Shown: positions 44,980 to 54,991, numbered from the stretch's first letter. The stretch is DNA of 64,000 bases from CAVPOO01 sp963707015 (GCA_963707015.1 CAVPOO010000009.1:248001-312000); one strand, 5' to 3'. The notes: generated by a model not told the origin, from the sequence alone. Translations and numbers: made by a program.

Positions 44980-45369
44980 TTACCAGGCCATCTTGATGCC
45001 CAGGAACACGGTTCGGTCGTTGTCGGCGACGTCCTTCAACTCGAGTGCCACTGTCCGGCTCTTGTTCAGATGGAACCTGGCGTCATGCATGGCCAGGCCG
45101 ACGGCCGCACCCATGAATTCAATCCCCGCCTCAGGGACACCGACCGACCTGAGGGTGCGCTGCGAGTAAAACATTACGGTGTCCCGCGCCAGGCGCTGGT
45201 TTTCGCGGCACGTGTCCCGGTATTCATTGGGCGACATGTTCGCGTCGACCTTTCGCCAAGGGCGCCGCTCAAACTCACGGTCGGCCCCGGAGGCCACGGG
45301 GTACTCTGCGCAAACCGCTGAACTTGCAGCCAGGAGCATGACGAGCACTGTTTTTTTGTTGAGGATCAT
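44980..45369 (-). CDS. Small exported protein of unknown function
   Basis: ATG 45369 gives a 129-residue protein with a signal peptide (MILNKKTVLVMLLAASSAVCA). The frame is open upstream to 45429, but that part does not look coding. The mature region has a DANMSPNEYRDTCRENQRLA stretch, with one cysteine, and a beta-rich end (HLNKSRTVALELKDVADNDR, TVFLGIKMAW). The terminal aromatic residue pattern is reminiscent of small outer-membrane-linked proteins, but no family is recognised. Confidence 0.6.
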   Translation of the reverse strand: MILNKKTVLVMLLAASSAVCAEYPVASGADREFERRPWRKVDANMSPNEYRDTCRENQRLARDTVMFYSQRTLRSVGVPEAGIEFMGAAVGLAMHDARFHLNKSRTVALELKDVADNDRTVFLGIKMAW

Positions 45370-45429
45370 GTCTGCCTCCGACGATTCCCTGTTGATTGTT
45401 TGAATGCCGGCATTTTGCTGGCAAAGCAC

Positions 45430-46014
45430 TTTTTACAAGCGCGGCGTTTCCATCGCCTGCTTCTCCACTGTGTTGTCTAACGGCTACTGCAGCCCGGTCT
45501 GTCTCTTGCCATTTTGCTCGAAACGCATCCTGCCACTTGGTTCTGGAATCAACAAAATGGGACTATACTCCCAAAACTGAGTATTGTCGTGAATCCCCAG
45601 GCTGTCAAGCGGAGCCTGAGATTTAGCTGGCGAATTGCTTATTTGCTGGTTAAAACAGCGGGTTGGGTGTCCATGCTTGGCGAAACACCCGTCATGCGAC
45701 CTTGTGGCATGAAACCCCAGGGAAAACGGGGTCATCGGGGGTTTTGTCCCGCCGAGACTTCTGTTGTGGACCTGCCTCATGGCTGGCGTATCCAGCGATC
45801 GCCGGACGAGGAGGCGCCGCAACCGTCTGCACCCTCCAGAGCGCGGTCAACAGGTGTGCGAGGCCTGCTTAGCGGGTCGTTTACGGCAGTGTAGTGCAGG
45901 GAGGACCGAGATTCGGAGCAGGTAAGCTCAACGTCCTGTTCCCAGACTAAACGTTATAATCCGGCACGGGCAGGGCGCATTCCAGCCTGCCATCATCAGA
46001 TAAGCAGGAGAGTT
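45430..46014. other. Intergenic region with short inverted repeats
   Basis: About 585 bases with no supported gene. It contains TGGGA-6-TCCCA around the ACTATACTCCC stretch near 45560 and a GC-rich GGGGTTTT/AAACCCC area near 45730. No family match was seen. The promoter of the 46015 gene should be near the right end. Confidence 0.4.
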
Positions 46015-46809
46015 ATGGAAAACACCTTGTTTGCAGGCCGGCAGCGCATCGCTGCACGCGCCTTCTATCTCGCTCAGCGAACCCGGATGCAGGGCATCGA
46101 CCGGACTGAGCGTCTCGCCTTGTCGCCACTCACGCAGAGGGCCGGCGCCAGCGGGAGCGCCGTGATTTTCCGCTATGGAGTCGTCGTTCTGTTCGGCCTC
46201 GATGACGCCGAGGAGGCGGCTTTTCTGCGTACCCTCGGGCCGATGCTGCAGGCGCCGCACGCGGAGAGGGAATCCGATGAGGTGCAGGTGATAGTCGAGG
46301 CGGGTGGGGAGGATCGGATCGAGCCGACCGGCATCGTAGTCAGCGAGTTCACCGTCGAACGCTTGCAGCTGGTGGCCGATGTGCTGGCGAAGAGTCTCGT
46401 GCTTGGCCACCATGAAGTCGCCATCAATGAAAACTTCGATCGTATCGAGCCAATGGCATCCACGCTGCGTGAAAAGGGGCGTGGCGGCCGACAGAGTCGG
46501 GAACTGCTGCGCCACATCGGGGATACACTCGCCATTCAGGGGCGCATGGTGGGCCTGGTCGAGGTGCATGATAAGCCCGAGCTGTTATGGGAGTCGCCGC
46601 AGCTGGGGCGTTTTTACAGCCGGCTGGCTGAGGAATATGAACTGGACGAGCGCCACCGTGCCCTGGAACGCAAGCTCGACGTGATTGCCCGTACCGCGGA
46701 GACCCTCCTGGGTCTCCTTCAGTCGAAGCGTTCGCTGCGCGTTGAGTGGTATATCGTGATCCTGATTGTCGTCGAGATCGTGATCATGATCGGCGAGAAG
46801 GCGTTCTAG
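46015..46809 (+). CDS. RMD1/YagE family (DUF155) membrane-anchored protein
   Basis: A 264-residue protein. The DUF155 features are present: a beta-rich N-terminal part (AVIFRYGVVVLFGLDDAEE), a central helical region (VEVHDKPELLWESPQLGRFY, then EYELDERHRALERKLDVIAR) and a single C-terminal membrane helix (WYIVILIVVEIVIMIGE). Fungal RMD1/Sif2 proteins act in meiotic division or mitochondrial assembly; bacterial ones are uncharacterised. ATG 46015 has AGGAGAG upstream. A microsatellite starts shortly after its stop. Confidence 0.85.
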   Translation: MENTLFAGRQRIAARAFYLAQRTRMQGIDRTERLALSPLTQRAGASGSAVIFRYGVVVLFGLDDAEEAAFLRTLGPMLQAPHAERESDEVQVIVEAGGEDRIEPTGIVVSEFTVERLQLVADVLAKSLVLGHHEVAINENFDRIEPMASTLREKGRGGRQSRELLRHIGDTLAIQGRMVGLVEVHDKPELLWESPQLGRFYSRLAEEYELDERHRALERKLDVIARTAETLLGLLQSKRSLRVEWYIVILIVVEIVIMIGEKAF

Positions 46810-46867
46810 CGGGGTGTTGGAGAAGACAGAAGCCAGAAGACAGAAGCCAGAATACAGAATACAGAAT

Positions 46868-47025
<158 letters not shown>

Positions 47026-47086
47026 ACGTGGGTGCCAGGATGTGCCTCGTGCACCGATAGCGTCGTTTAGATCAAGAGCTGGTGTT

Positions 47087-47201
47087 GGCCAAGGAATCGA
47101 CGGAAGGACACGGAAGACATTCTAATAGGTGTTATTTCTTTCCGTGTTCTTCCGTGGATTCCGTGGCCATAATAATCCGTCATCATCAATTTGAAAAAAC
47201 A
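47087..47201. repeat. Palindromic repeat family B, copy b
   Basis: A long inverted repeat: left arm GGAATC..CGGAAGGACACGG and right arm CCGTGTTCTTCCGTGGATTC, with a loop related to that of copy a (CTAATAGGTGTT against CTAATGCGTGTT). Its tail runs to the stop codon of the carboxynorspermidine decarboxylase gene at 47202. Confidence 0.75.
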
Positions 47202-48374
47202 CTAGGACAGGCGCCGCTTGTAGTCCTCATAACCGAAGCGACGGACCACCTCGACGGTGCCGGTGCGCGGGTCATAGGTGGCGATCGAGGGCAGGCGGAC
47301 GCCGTTGAAGGCGGTGTTCTTGACCATGGTGTAATGGGCCATGTCCTTGAAGATCACCCGATCACCGACGTGCAGCGGGGCGTCGAAGGAATAGTCACCG
47401 ATCACGTCGCCGGCGAGGCAGGTCAGGCCGCCGAGGCGAACGGTGTACGCCTTACCGCCGGCCTGTCCCGATCCGATAATCTGCGGCCGGTAGGGCATTT
47501 CCAGCACGTCCGGCATATGTGCCGTCGCTGAGGTATCCAGGATGGCGGTGTCGGTCCCGTTGTGAATCACATCGAGCACGGAGCTCACCAGCACGCCGGC
47601 GTTGAGCGCCACGGCCTCGCCCGGCTCCAGATACACCTCGACACCGTAGCGTCTGCGAAAGTCTGCTATCAGTCCAACCAGACGCTCCACATCGTAATCC
47701 GGATGTGTGATGAGGTGCCCGCCGCCAAAGTTGACCCATTTCAGGCGCTCCACATAGCGCCCGAACCTGGCTTCGAACGCCGCCAGGGTGCGCTCCAGTG
47801 CATCGCAGCCGAGCTCGCACAGGGCGTGAAAGTGCAGGCCCTCGAGTCCCTCCCACACCCCCGGGCCGGCGGCAGCGAGCCGCGCAGCGGTGGTGCCGAG
47901 GCGCGAACCGGGTGCGCAGGGATCATAGATCGGGACGTGCACCTCGGAATGCTCGGGATTTACCCGCAGACCGCAGCTCACCCTGCGCCCGCTTTCGGCA
48001 ATCCGATCGCGAAAACGCAGGTACTGGCCAGGGCTGTTGAAGACCAGGTGGTCGACGAGCGTGATGATCTCGTCGATATCCGCCTGCGAGTAGGCGGGCG
48101 CATAGGCATGGACCTCTTTGCCGAACTCCTCGCGACCGAGCCGGGCCTCAGCGGGTGAGCTCGCGGTGACGCCGCTCAGCACGCGGGAAATCCGGGGAAA
48201 CAGACGCCACATGGCAAAGCCCTTGAGCGCCAGCAGGATCCTGCCGCCCGAGCGCGTCTGCACGTCGCCGAGAATCGCCAGATTGCGGTCGAGCGCCTGC
48301 AGGTCGACAACATAGGCGGGTGTCTCCACCTGCGCGAGCGCTTGGGGATTGATGTCCGGTGCCGCCTCCCTCAT
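47202..48374 (-). CDS. nspC: Carboxynorspermidine decarboxylase
   Basis: A 390-residue PLP enzyme of the alanine racemase/ornithine decarboxylase fold. PLP-lysine motif LLALKGFAMW (near residue 50), the phosphate loop NFGGGH and EPGEAVALNAG are visible. Length and the SPAEARLGREEFGKEVHAYA segment match NspC. It decarboxylates carboxynorspermidine or carboxyspermidine to norspermidine or spermidine. The dehydrogenase gene lies 42 bases upstream, so the pair is a complete two-step alternative polyamine route from aspartate-semialdehyde and a diamine. Whether the product is norspermidine or spermidine cannot be told from sequence alone. Confidence 0.92.
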   Translation of the reverse strand: MREAAPDINPQALAQVETPAYVVDLQALDRNLAILGDVQTRSGGRILLALKGFAMWRLFPRISRVLSGVTASSPAEARLGREEFGKEVHAYAPAYSQADIDEIITLVDHLVFNSPGQYLRFRDRIAESGRRVSCGLRVNPEHSEVHVPIYDPCAPGSRLGTTAARLAAAGPGVWEGLEGLHFHALCELGCDALERTLAAFEARFGRYVERLKWVNFGGGHLITHPDYDVERLVGLIADFRRRYGVEVYLEPGEAVALNAGVLVSSVLDVIHNGTDTAILDTSATAHMPDVLEMPYRPQIIGSGQAGGKAYTVRLGGLTCLAGDVIGDYSFDAPLHVGDRVIFKDMAHYTMVKNTAFNGVRLPSIATYDPRTGTVEVVRRFGYEDYKRRLS

Positions 48375-48416
48375 GGCCGGTCGCCGGCGCGAGCCGCGCC
48401 TGCACGTCGTCGGCGA

Positions 48417-49619
48417 TCAGACGTGGAGATCGCTGGCATCGATGACTTTCCACGGTAAACCGTGCCTGCCCACCGCCTCCAGGAAAGGCTGCGCGTCGAA
48501 CTGCTCCATGTGGTGCACACCCGGCCGGTGCCACGTGCGGGTCAGCATCATCATCGCACCCACCATGGCGGGCACGCCGGTCGTATAGGCCACGGCCTGG
48601 GCCCCCACTTCCGCGTAGCAGGCCGCGTGGTCGCTGACATTGTAGATGAAGACCCGCTTGTCCTGGCCATCCTTGACGCCCTGGATCAGGCAGCCGATAC
48701 AGGTGAGTCCCTTGTAGCCCTCCCCGAGTGACGAGGGATCGGGCAAGACGGCCTTGAGAAACTGCAGCGGGATAATCTCCCGGCCTTCGTACATGACCGG
48801 ATCGATGCGGGTCATGCCGACGTTCTCGAGTACGTGGAGATGGGTGAGGTAGGCCTCGCCGAAGGTCATCCAGAAGCGGATACGCTTGAGGCCCGGGATG
48901 TTCATGGCCAGCGACTCCAGCTCCTCGTGGTACATCAGATAGGCCTTGCGGACACCGACCTCGGGAAAGTCAAAATCGCGCGCCACCGAGAGCGGATCGG
49001 TTTCTTTCCATTCTCCCTGCTCCCAGTAGCGGCCGCGCGCGGTGACCTCGCGGATGTTGATCTCCGGGTTGAAGTTGGTGGCGAAGGGATGCCCGTGCTC
49101 GCCGGCGTTGCAGTCGAGGATATCGACATAGTGCACTTCATCGAACAACTGCTGTTGCGCATAGGCGCAGTACACATTGGTCACCCCCGGATCGAAGCCC
49201 GAGCCCAGCAGTGCCATCAGGCCGGCCTTCTCAAAGCGTTCCCGATACGCCCACTGCCACTGGTACTCGAACTTCGCCTCGTCCGGCGGTTCGTAGTTTG
49301 CCGTGTCGAGATAGTCGACGCCCGCGGCCAGACAGGCATCCATCAGATGCAGGTCCTGATAGGGCAGGGCGACATTCAGGACCAGGTCCGGTTTGTAGCG
49401 TTTGATGAGCGCGGTGGTCTGCGCCACATCGTCGGCATCCACCTGCGCGACATCGATGCTGCGACCGGTTCGCTGCGCGACTGCGTCGCGAATCGCTTCA
49501 CACTTCGAGACGGTGCGACTGGCGAGCATGATCTCCGAGAATACCTCGGGGACTTGTGCACATTTGTGGGCGACGACATTGCCGACGCCTCCCGCTCCGA
49601 TAATGAGGACCTTGTTCAT
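48417..49619 (-). CDS. Carboxynorspermidine/carboxyspermidine dehydrogenase
   Basis: A 400-residue member of the saccharopine dehydrogenase family with an N-terminal NAD(P) Rossmann motif (MNKVLIIGAGGVGNVVAHKC). A segment typical of carboxynorspermidine synthases follows (ALPYQDLHLMDACLAAGVDY), with a C-terminal ATTGVPAMVGAMMMLTRTWH-like region. It reductively condenses L-aspartate-beta-semialdehyde with diaminopropane or putrescine. It is the first gene of the operon with nspC. Annotation as lysine-pathway saccharopine dehydrogenase would be possible from the fold, but the adjacent decarboxylase decides. Confidence 0.9.
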   Translation of the reverse strand: MNKVLIIGAGGVGNVVAHKCAQVPEVFSEIMLASRTVSKCEAIRDAVAQRTGRSIDVAQVDADDVAQTTALIKRYKPDLVLNVALPYQDLHLMDACLAAGVDYLDTANYEPPDEAKFEYQWQWAYRERFEKAGLMALLGSGFDPGVTNVYCAYAQQQLFDEVHYVDILDCNAGEHGHPFATNFNPEINIREVTARGRYWEQGEWKETDPLSVARDFDFPEVGVRKAYLMYHEELESLAMNIPGLKRIRFWMTFGEAYLTHLHVLENVGMTRIDPVMYEGREIIPLQFLKAVLPDPSSLGEGYKGLTCIGCLIQGVKDGQDKRVFIYNVSDHAACYAEVGAQAVAYTTGVPAMVGAMMMLTRTWHRPGVHHMEQFDAQPFLEAVGRHGLPWKVIDASDLHV

Positions 49620-50004
49620 GAGAATTCCGTTAGACAGCAGATTGATAGGAGAAGGAATCTTGATCGAATCCGGTATCCCGGGCAGCTATACCCGGCCAGC
49701 CCTGGGGAAACCCGGCGCACGGTGGGTCGCGCCCAGTTTGCTGCCGGCGGGAGCCGTCCTGCCGGCCCGAAAAATCCGGGTTTGTTTATGCCGCTGGTCT
49801 TTCCCGGGTGCCCCCTTTCCGCGTGGCTACGCCGCCCCTGTCGATCAAAAGCGCGAGTATAAATGATATCGCGGCCTTCGTCGCCGACACCGGGTGCTGG
49901 CTGCACGTCGCTGCTGCGTGAAAATACGGCTGGCCGGGGGCGCGATGGCGTACAATCGCGCATCGCAAGGGTGCGCTGGCGCCATGACTGAGAGACCCCT
50001 GAAC

Positions 50005-51378
50005 ATGTCTGTACCGCGGTTTGCCCTCGCTGTGCTAGTCGGTTTGCTGATCCCTGGACCGGGAAGCCCGGCGCTGGTCCACGCCGCCTCGCCCGCGGCT
50101 CGCCTCGCTGCCGGGCCGATGCCCGGGCACAGCGCGACGCGCGCGGCGAGGGTCTGGCTGCAGGGAACCGGAGCCGGCGAGGTGATTCTCGATTACTGGC
50201 CCGACGGGCAAACCGGACCGATCCGTTCCAGCGAGCCGCTGTCGCTGTCATCGGCACAGCAGTTTGCCGCGCACATCGACATCGGCGGGCTGGAGCCGGG
50301 TACCACCTATGCCTATCGCGTGCGTATCGACGGCAAGCCCGTGGCAATCGCTCAGAAACTGGTATTTCACACCCAGCCACTGTGGCAGTGGCAGAGCGAT
50401 CCGCCGCCGTTTCGCGTGGTTGCGGGATCCTGTGCCTACATCAACGATGCCGCATACGACCGGCCGGGGCAGCCTTATGGGGACCGCTACGATATCTTTC
50501 CGAGTATCGCCGCGCAGTCACCCGACATGATGCTGTGGCTGGGCGACAATGTGTATCTGCGTGAGGCTGATTACGACAGCCGCTGGGGCATGGCGGAGCG
50601 CTACCGTCACACGCGCGCCTTGCCCGAGCTGCAGCCGCTGTTGCGCAGTACCCACCACTATGCCATCTGGGACGATCATGACTACGGGCCGGACAATGCC
50701 AATCGCAGTTTTCCGCGCAAGGGCGAAAGTCTCGCGCTGTTCAAACGCTATTGGGCCAACGCCACCTACGGGTTGCCCGGGGAACCCGGAATCTTCACCA
50801 CCGTTGGTTTCCGGGACGTGGATTTCTTCCTGCTCGACGACCGCTATTACCGCAACAGCGACGCGGCACCGGAACGGCCAGGCAAAACCATGTTGGGCGA
50901 AAAACAGCTGGCATGGCTGAAGGACGCGCTGCTTCGCTCACGCGCACTCTTCAAGATCATCGCCAATGGCAGTCAGATGCTGAACGAGCCGACCGACAGA
51001 GAAGCCTGGGCTCATTTTTCCCAGGAACGTCGCGGCTTTCTGGAATGGCTGAAAGAGACGAAGATCCCGGGTGTGCTGTTTCTCAGTGGCGATGCGCATT
51101 ACGCTGCGCTGTACAAACTCGAAGGGGACAGCACCGCCTACCCGCTCTACGAGCTCACGTGCTCACCGCTCACCGCGCGTCCCCGGCGCGAGGAGGTCGA
51201 GGGGCGGAATCCGCTTCTGGTGTCAGGCACTCTCTTGGAAGAACGGAACTTCTGTCAGCTCGACTTCTCGGGCCCGAAGAAGGCGCGGCGTCTGACGATC
51301 AGGGTGCTGGATGCCGATGGGGTAGAGAAATGGCGCCGTGAGATTGCCGCACAGGAGCTGCAAGCGCGCGAGCCGTAG
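50005..51378 (+). CDS. PhoD-like phosphatase/phosphodiesterase, exported
   Basis: A 457-residue protein from ATG 50005 (49984 is an alternative start); both give a signal peptide ending near HAASPAARLAA. An N-terminal fibronectin-like domain (RAARVWLQGTGAGEVILDYW) precedes the metallophosphatase core: GSCAY, MLWLGDNVYLRE, IWDDHDYGPDN, and SGDAHYAALY. These carry the metal ligands of PhoD-type alkaline phosphatases. It would hydrolyse phosphate mono- or diesters in the periplasm. There is no pho-box that I could recognise upstream. The gene is divergent from the norspermidine operon. Confidence 0.87.
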   Translation: MSVPRFALAVLVGLLIPGPGSPALVHAASPAARLAAGPMPGHSATRAARVWLQGTGAGEVILDYWPDGQTGPIRSSEPLSLSSAQQFAAHIDIGGLEPGTTYAYRVRIDGKPVAIAQKLVFHTQPLWQWQSDPPPFRVVAGSCAYINDAAYDRPGQPYGDRYDIFPSIAAQSPDMMLWLGDNVYLREADYDSRWGMAERYRHTRALPELQPLLRSTHHYAIWDDHDYGPDNANRSFPRKGESLALFKRYWANATYGLPGEPGIFTTVGFRDVDFFLLDDRYYRNSDAAPERPGKTMLGEKQLAWLKDALLRSRALFKIIANGSQMLNEPTDREAWAHFSQERRGFLEWLKETKIPGVLFLSGDAHYAALYKLEGDSTAYPLYELTCSPLTARPRREEVEGRNPLLVSGTLLEERNFCQLDFSGPKKARRLTIRVLDADGVEKWRREIAAQELQAREP

Positions 51379-51441
51379 AGCTATGCCTTGGCAGAATCCG
51401 CACCTCGTTAGTGAGGAGTTAGGAGTGAGGGCCGGTAAGCG

Positions 51442-52614
51442 TCAGCGCTGCGACCAGGTGAACGGAAAGACGGGCGGGGCATCGGCGATATTCTCGGGTA
51501 AGACCAGCAGCCGATGACCATCCTGCCACTGCATCAGATAGGCCAACTTACCCAGCTGCCTGCCTGCATCGTCGACCCGATATCTTCCGAACAGGGAGAT
51601 GAAAACCATCTCCCGAAGCTGCGTGCGGATGGCATCCTTATCCAGGGAGCCGGCCAGTCGCACCGCCGCTTCCAGTACTTCACCGCCCCCGTAGCCGTAG
51701 GCCGCGTACACGGATGCATTGCCGCCGTACTTCTCTTTGTAGCGGAAGGAAAAGTCGTACGCCATGGGCAGCTTGCCACTGCGCATCCAGGCCACAGCGC
51801 CCATGATGCCGTTGGCATTCGAACCGAGCCTGTTACCAAATTCCTGGAGCGCCGGGCCAACAGTGAAAACCAGCATCTTTGGTGTCAGCCCGGCATCTTT
51901 TGCCGCGCGGACCAGGCCAATGGAATCCTCGAGATAGGTGCCGCCGATCACGATCTCCGGGTTGGCGCGCTTCATCCGTGCCGCGAGGTCACCAAACTCC
52001 GTTGTTTCCGACGGGTATTCTTCGTCGAACACGATCTGCATACCGTATTCTGCCGCCCGGGCGCGGACGCCCTCGGCAACCTCGCGCGGGAATTCCGTTC
52101 CCCCATACACCAGTGCGACGCGACGCAGGCCCTTGTCATTTGCCAACGCGAGCGGGAGATCCATGTAGTCCACTGAAGGTGTATCGATCTGGAAGATGTT
52201 CTGATAGCCCCGCGCCCAGATCCTGCTCGAGGAGGCGCCCGTTGCCACCATGGGGAAGTTGTGCTTTTCGGCGACAGTGCTCGCGGCCAGGGTAATGTTG
52301 GAAGAATAAGGACCGAGGAGCAGGTCAGCCTTGTCTTTGGTGATCAGCTGTTCGTAGAGTTGCGCACTCTTTTCCGGGCTCGAGGCATCGTCATAGTGGA
52401 TCAGCTTGACCTCGCGTCCCAGCAACGCACCGCGGGCATTCAGGTCGTCGGCCCACATCTGCATACCTTCGAGCTGATCCTGGCCCAAGTTTGCATACGC
52501 ACCCGTCAGAGATACCGTTACGCCAACCCGGATGGGTTCGGCAGCGAGGCCAATCTGTACCCAGGCGACCAGAAACGCGCCTGACAATGCGATAAGGAAG
52601 GCCCTTCGATTCAT
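51442..52614 (-). CDS. Branched-chain amino-acid-type periplasmic binding protein
   Basis: A 390-residue Peripla_BP_6 protein. ATG 52614 begins a signal peptide (MNRRAFLIALSGAFLVAWVQ). The mature part starts EPIRVGVTVSLTGAYANLGQ and has the usual GPYSSNITLAASTVAEKHN and VIGGTYLEDSIGLVRAAKDA stretches. Such proteins feed ABC transporters for amino acids, amides or urea, or act as sensory receptors. No permease or ATPase gene is nearby, so it is an orphan. The frame is open upstream to 52680 but without a fitting start. Confidence 0.83.
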   Translation of the reverse strand: MNRRAFLIALSGAFLVAWVQIGLAAEPIRVGVTVSLTGAYANLGQDQLEGMQMWADDLNARGALLGREVKLIHYDDASSPEKSAQLYEQLITKDKADLLLGPYSSNITLAASTVAEKHNFPMVATGASSSRIWARGYQNIFQIDTPSVDYMDLPLALANDKGLRRVALVYGGTEFPREVAEGVRARAAEYGMQIVFDEEYPSETTEFGDLAARMKRANPEIVIGGTYLEDSIGLVRAAKDAGLTPKMLVFTVGPALQEFGNRLGSNANGIMGAVAWMRSGKLPMAYDFSFRYKEKYGGNASVYAAYGYGGGEVLEAAVRLAGSLDKDAIRTQLREMVFISLFGRYRVDDAGRQLGKLAYLMQWQDGHRLLVLPENIADAPPVFPFTWSQR

Positions 52615-52762
52615 CACTATCCCCTGATCATTCGCCACGTCCCAGGTTGGGAACGAGGCCATAGCTAAATTCTTTGTCACGGTGCCTGGCTGTGCGAACC
52701 CATGCTCGATTACGTTGCAGCGGACTATCGCAAACGCCTTTGCTCTCTCGGTCGCCCGCGCC

Positions 52763-53539
52763 TTACTTCTCGATATCGAGTTTGCGCTTGGTCGAGTAGA
52801 GCAACTTCACCCAGTCGTACTCGAAAGGTGAGCCCGTCTCATAGTATCGAAACGCCACCTGCGCACGGGTGTCGAGGGCATCCACGATAGTCCAGGTCGA
52901 CTCCTGCCAGGTCTCCAGATCTGTGGTCCGATTCCGCAATTCCGTTCTGGCAAACCAGTCCACACCGAGCCCTACGCCGTCGCGCACGGACGAGGGTCCC
53001 AGGATGGGCAATACCAGGTAAGGCCCGCTTGGGCTTCCCCAATAGCCCAGCGTCTGCCCGAAGTCTTCCTGGTGCACTGGAATGCCCATGGGTGTGGCCC
53101 AGTCGAAGAATCCGAGCAGGCCCAGCGTGACGTTGACCAGCATGCGACCGGCAGTATCGAGCGTCTTGTCAGGGCTCAGCTGCAGGGCGCTATTGTACAG
53201 GGTGGAGAAATCACGCTTCCAAGTGTTGAAGAAATCGCGGAAACGCGCTTGAAAAAAGTCCGGGACCACCCATTGATAGCCCCGCACCGCGGGTAAGAAG
53301 AGATACTTATCAAACCGGTAATTGAACCGGTACATGGTTCGATTGAACCCTTCCCAGGGATCCGATAACTCATCGCTCGCGTAGACCACGCCGGGTTGCA
53401 GGATGTCTTCGGGCGAGTACAGGGGCGCAATGGGCTCGCCTTTCTGGACCGGCGCGGTACTGCAGCCCCCCAACGCCAGGCTGGCAATCAGGGTGATGGT
53501 AAGCAGGCCGGTATGAAATTCTCGCGCTGATGTCGTCAT
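52763..53539 (-). CDS. mlaA: MlaA (VacJ) phospholipid-transport lipoprotein
   Basis: ATG 53539 gives a 258-residue lipoprotein with lipobox LALGGC. MlaA hallmarks are visible: DPWEGFNRTMYRFNYRFDKY, the ring motif RVxxFFxN region (RFRDFFNTWKRDF), and HQEDFGQTLGYWGSPSGPYL. It sits in the outer-membrane inner leaflet and removes mislocalised phospholipids, passing them to MlaC and MlaFEDB. Those genes are not in the window. It follows the hydrolase gene by 13 bases on the same strand, so the two are co-transcribed. Confidence 0.92.
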   Translation of the reverse strand: MTTSAREFHTGLLTITLIASLALGGCSTAPVQKGEPIAPLYSPEDILQPGVVYASDELSDPWEGFNRTMYRFNYRFDKYLFLPAVRGYQWVVPDFFQARFRDFFNTWKRDFSTLYNSALQLSPDKTLDTAGRMLVNVTLGLLGFFDWATPMGIPVHQEDFGQTLGYWGSPSGPYLVLPILGPSSVRDGVGLGVDWFARTELRNRTTDLETWQESTWTIVDALDTRAQVAFRYYETGSPFEYDWVKLLYSTKRKLDIEK

Positions 53540-53552
53540 AATCCGGTCCTGT

Positions 53553-54824
53553 TTACTCCGTGAACACACTCAACATATGCGCAACATTGTCCCGAAACTC
53601 CATGTTGCCGCAATGGCCGCCGGTCGGATAGATCTTTGCGCGCGCGCCGAAGACACGCGGGAAGAAGTCGATCTCACCAGGCGCCAGAATGATGTCATCC
53701 TGATTGTGAATGACCTCGATCTTTTCCGCTCCGCGCAGGTAGTCTTCGATATCCGCGAGACTCATCTTACCGATAAGCTCATCGCGTGACATTCCGGGAT
53801 ATTCCGTGTCGCGGTAGTAGGGATAGAAAAATGCGTGGAAATAATCGGTAAAGCCGAGCCGGTAAACCACCCTCTCGGTATTGCCGGGCGCGCTGTTCTT
53901 CCTGTAGATGAGGTTTGTTGGTTTGACATAGCCGTAATTGACCATGACGTCCGAGGTAAAGGCGAGATTGGCCGCCGAAATGCGGAAGGAGGTACCGACC
54001 AGTGCCGCCAGCTCTTCGTTCTTCGGCTTCAAGGCCTCATACACCTTGTAGAGGAAGTCCTCGTTGAGCAGGACCGTGTCGGAACGTTTGTAGACCCCCG
54101 CGAATGAATTCACCAGCTTGTTGTAAAATTCCGCGAAATTGTCCACTCCACCCGGAATGTTCTGCAGCATTCGGTCGAGCTTCGAGATCGAGCTGTAAAG
54201 CCTCACCGGCGGATTGATCAGCAGGGCCTTCCTGAAATTGAACACCTTCCGCTGCTCATCCAGCCAGGTGACGAAGGCGGTGTTGAAACCGCCCAGACTG
54301 TAGCCGGTCACATAGAAGTCCGTGACCTTGGTCCTCTTCTTGAGCCTGCCCCAGATACGTTCCATGACCCGGTAAAGGTCTTCCGCATCCTTATAGGCAT
54401 GCCCAGGCACGGAGGTTTCCGAGGCGGCGACGATGAAGTTCATGAAGGTCGGAGAAGGCAGCAGCACGACATGGAACCCGGCCTGGTAGAAGGCCTTGGC
54501 CATGTTGGTATTCTTGGCGCTGTTATAACCGGCGCCGGTTCCGGCAATGATGAATACCAGGGGTGCGCGCTTCTTTTGCAGCGCCTGCCCGTAGCGCAGC
54601 TCCTCGTCGTACCAGACAAACTCGGGTACCTTGCGGTCCTCGAAGATCTTCAGCGACCGCTGTTTCAGCGGGATCTTCTCCGGCACCTCGGCTCGATAAC
54701 TTTCCGGAGTCCCCACAACCGTGGCCACCCAGGGATCATCGAACGGAAAGTCGTAGGTTTCGGCACTAACCCAGCTGGTAGTTAGCCAGAGCACGGCGAA
54801 CAGGAAACCGAGCCGCATTTTCAT
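53553..54824 (-). CDS. Exported alpha/beta hydrolase linked to mlaA
   Basis: A 423-residue protein with a signal peptide (MRLGFLFAVLWLTTSWVSA) and an alpha/beta-hydrolase core. The nucleophile elbow is GYSLGG, the acid is likely in HNQDDIILAPGE and the histidine in GGHCGNMEFRD. It begins at 54824 or 54818; AAAGG sits six bases before the latter. It resembles serine esterases or lipases, and its coupling with mlaA points to a lipid or phospholipid substrate in the periplasm. That role is inference. Confidence 0.78.
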   Translation of the reverse strand: MKMRLGFLFAVLWLTTSWVSAETYDFPFDDPWVATVVGTPESYRAEVPEKIPLKQRSLKIFEDRKVPEFVWYDEELRYGQALQKKRAPLVFIIAGTGAGYNSAKNTNMAKAFYQAGFHVVLLPSPTFMNFIVAASETSVPGHAYKDAEDLYRVMERIWGRLKKRTKVTDFYVTGYSLGGFNTAFVTWLDEQRKVFNFRKALLINPPVRLYSSISKLDRMLQNIPGGVDNFAEFYNKLVNSFAGVYKRSDTVLLNEDFLYKVYEALKPKNEELAALVGTSFRISAANLAFTSDVMVNYGYVKPTNLIYRKNSAPGNTERVVYRLGFTDYFHAFFYPYYRDTEYPGMSRDELIGKMSLADIEDYLRGAEKIEVIHNQDDIILAPGEIDFFPRVFGARAKIYPTGGHCGNMEFRDNVAHMLSVFTE

Positions 54825-54991
54825 CCTTTCATTCTCCCCTTACCAGTAATGGCCGAGGTGTGAGACGAACGAGACGGTGCCTCGCGTCTGACTTGCTGGC
54901 TTACAACAGACTTTATTAAGCCACTATACATGGGGTCCGACGGCATCGTCTCGCGACTATACCCGATGTACCCCTGCAATTGGAAGCAGGT

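Noticed and set aside
51412..51430. Second microsatellite at GAGTGAGG-type sequence
   Set aside because: Only two or three degenerate units, too short to call a repeat array.
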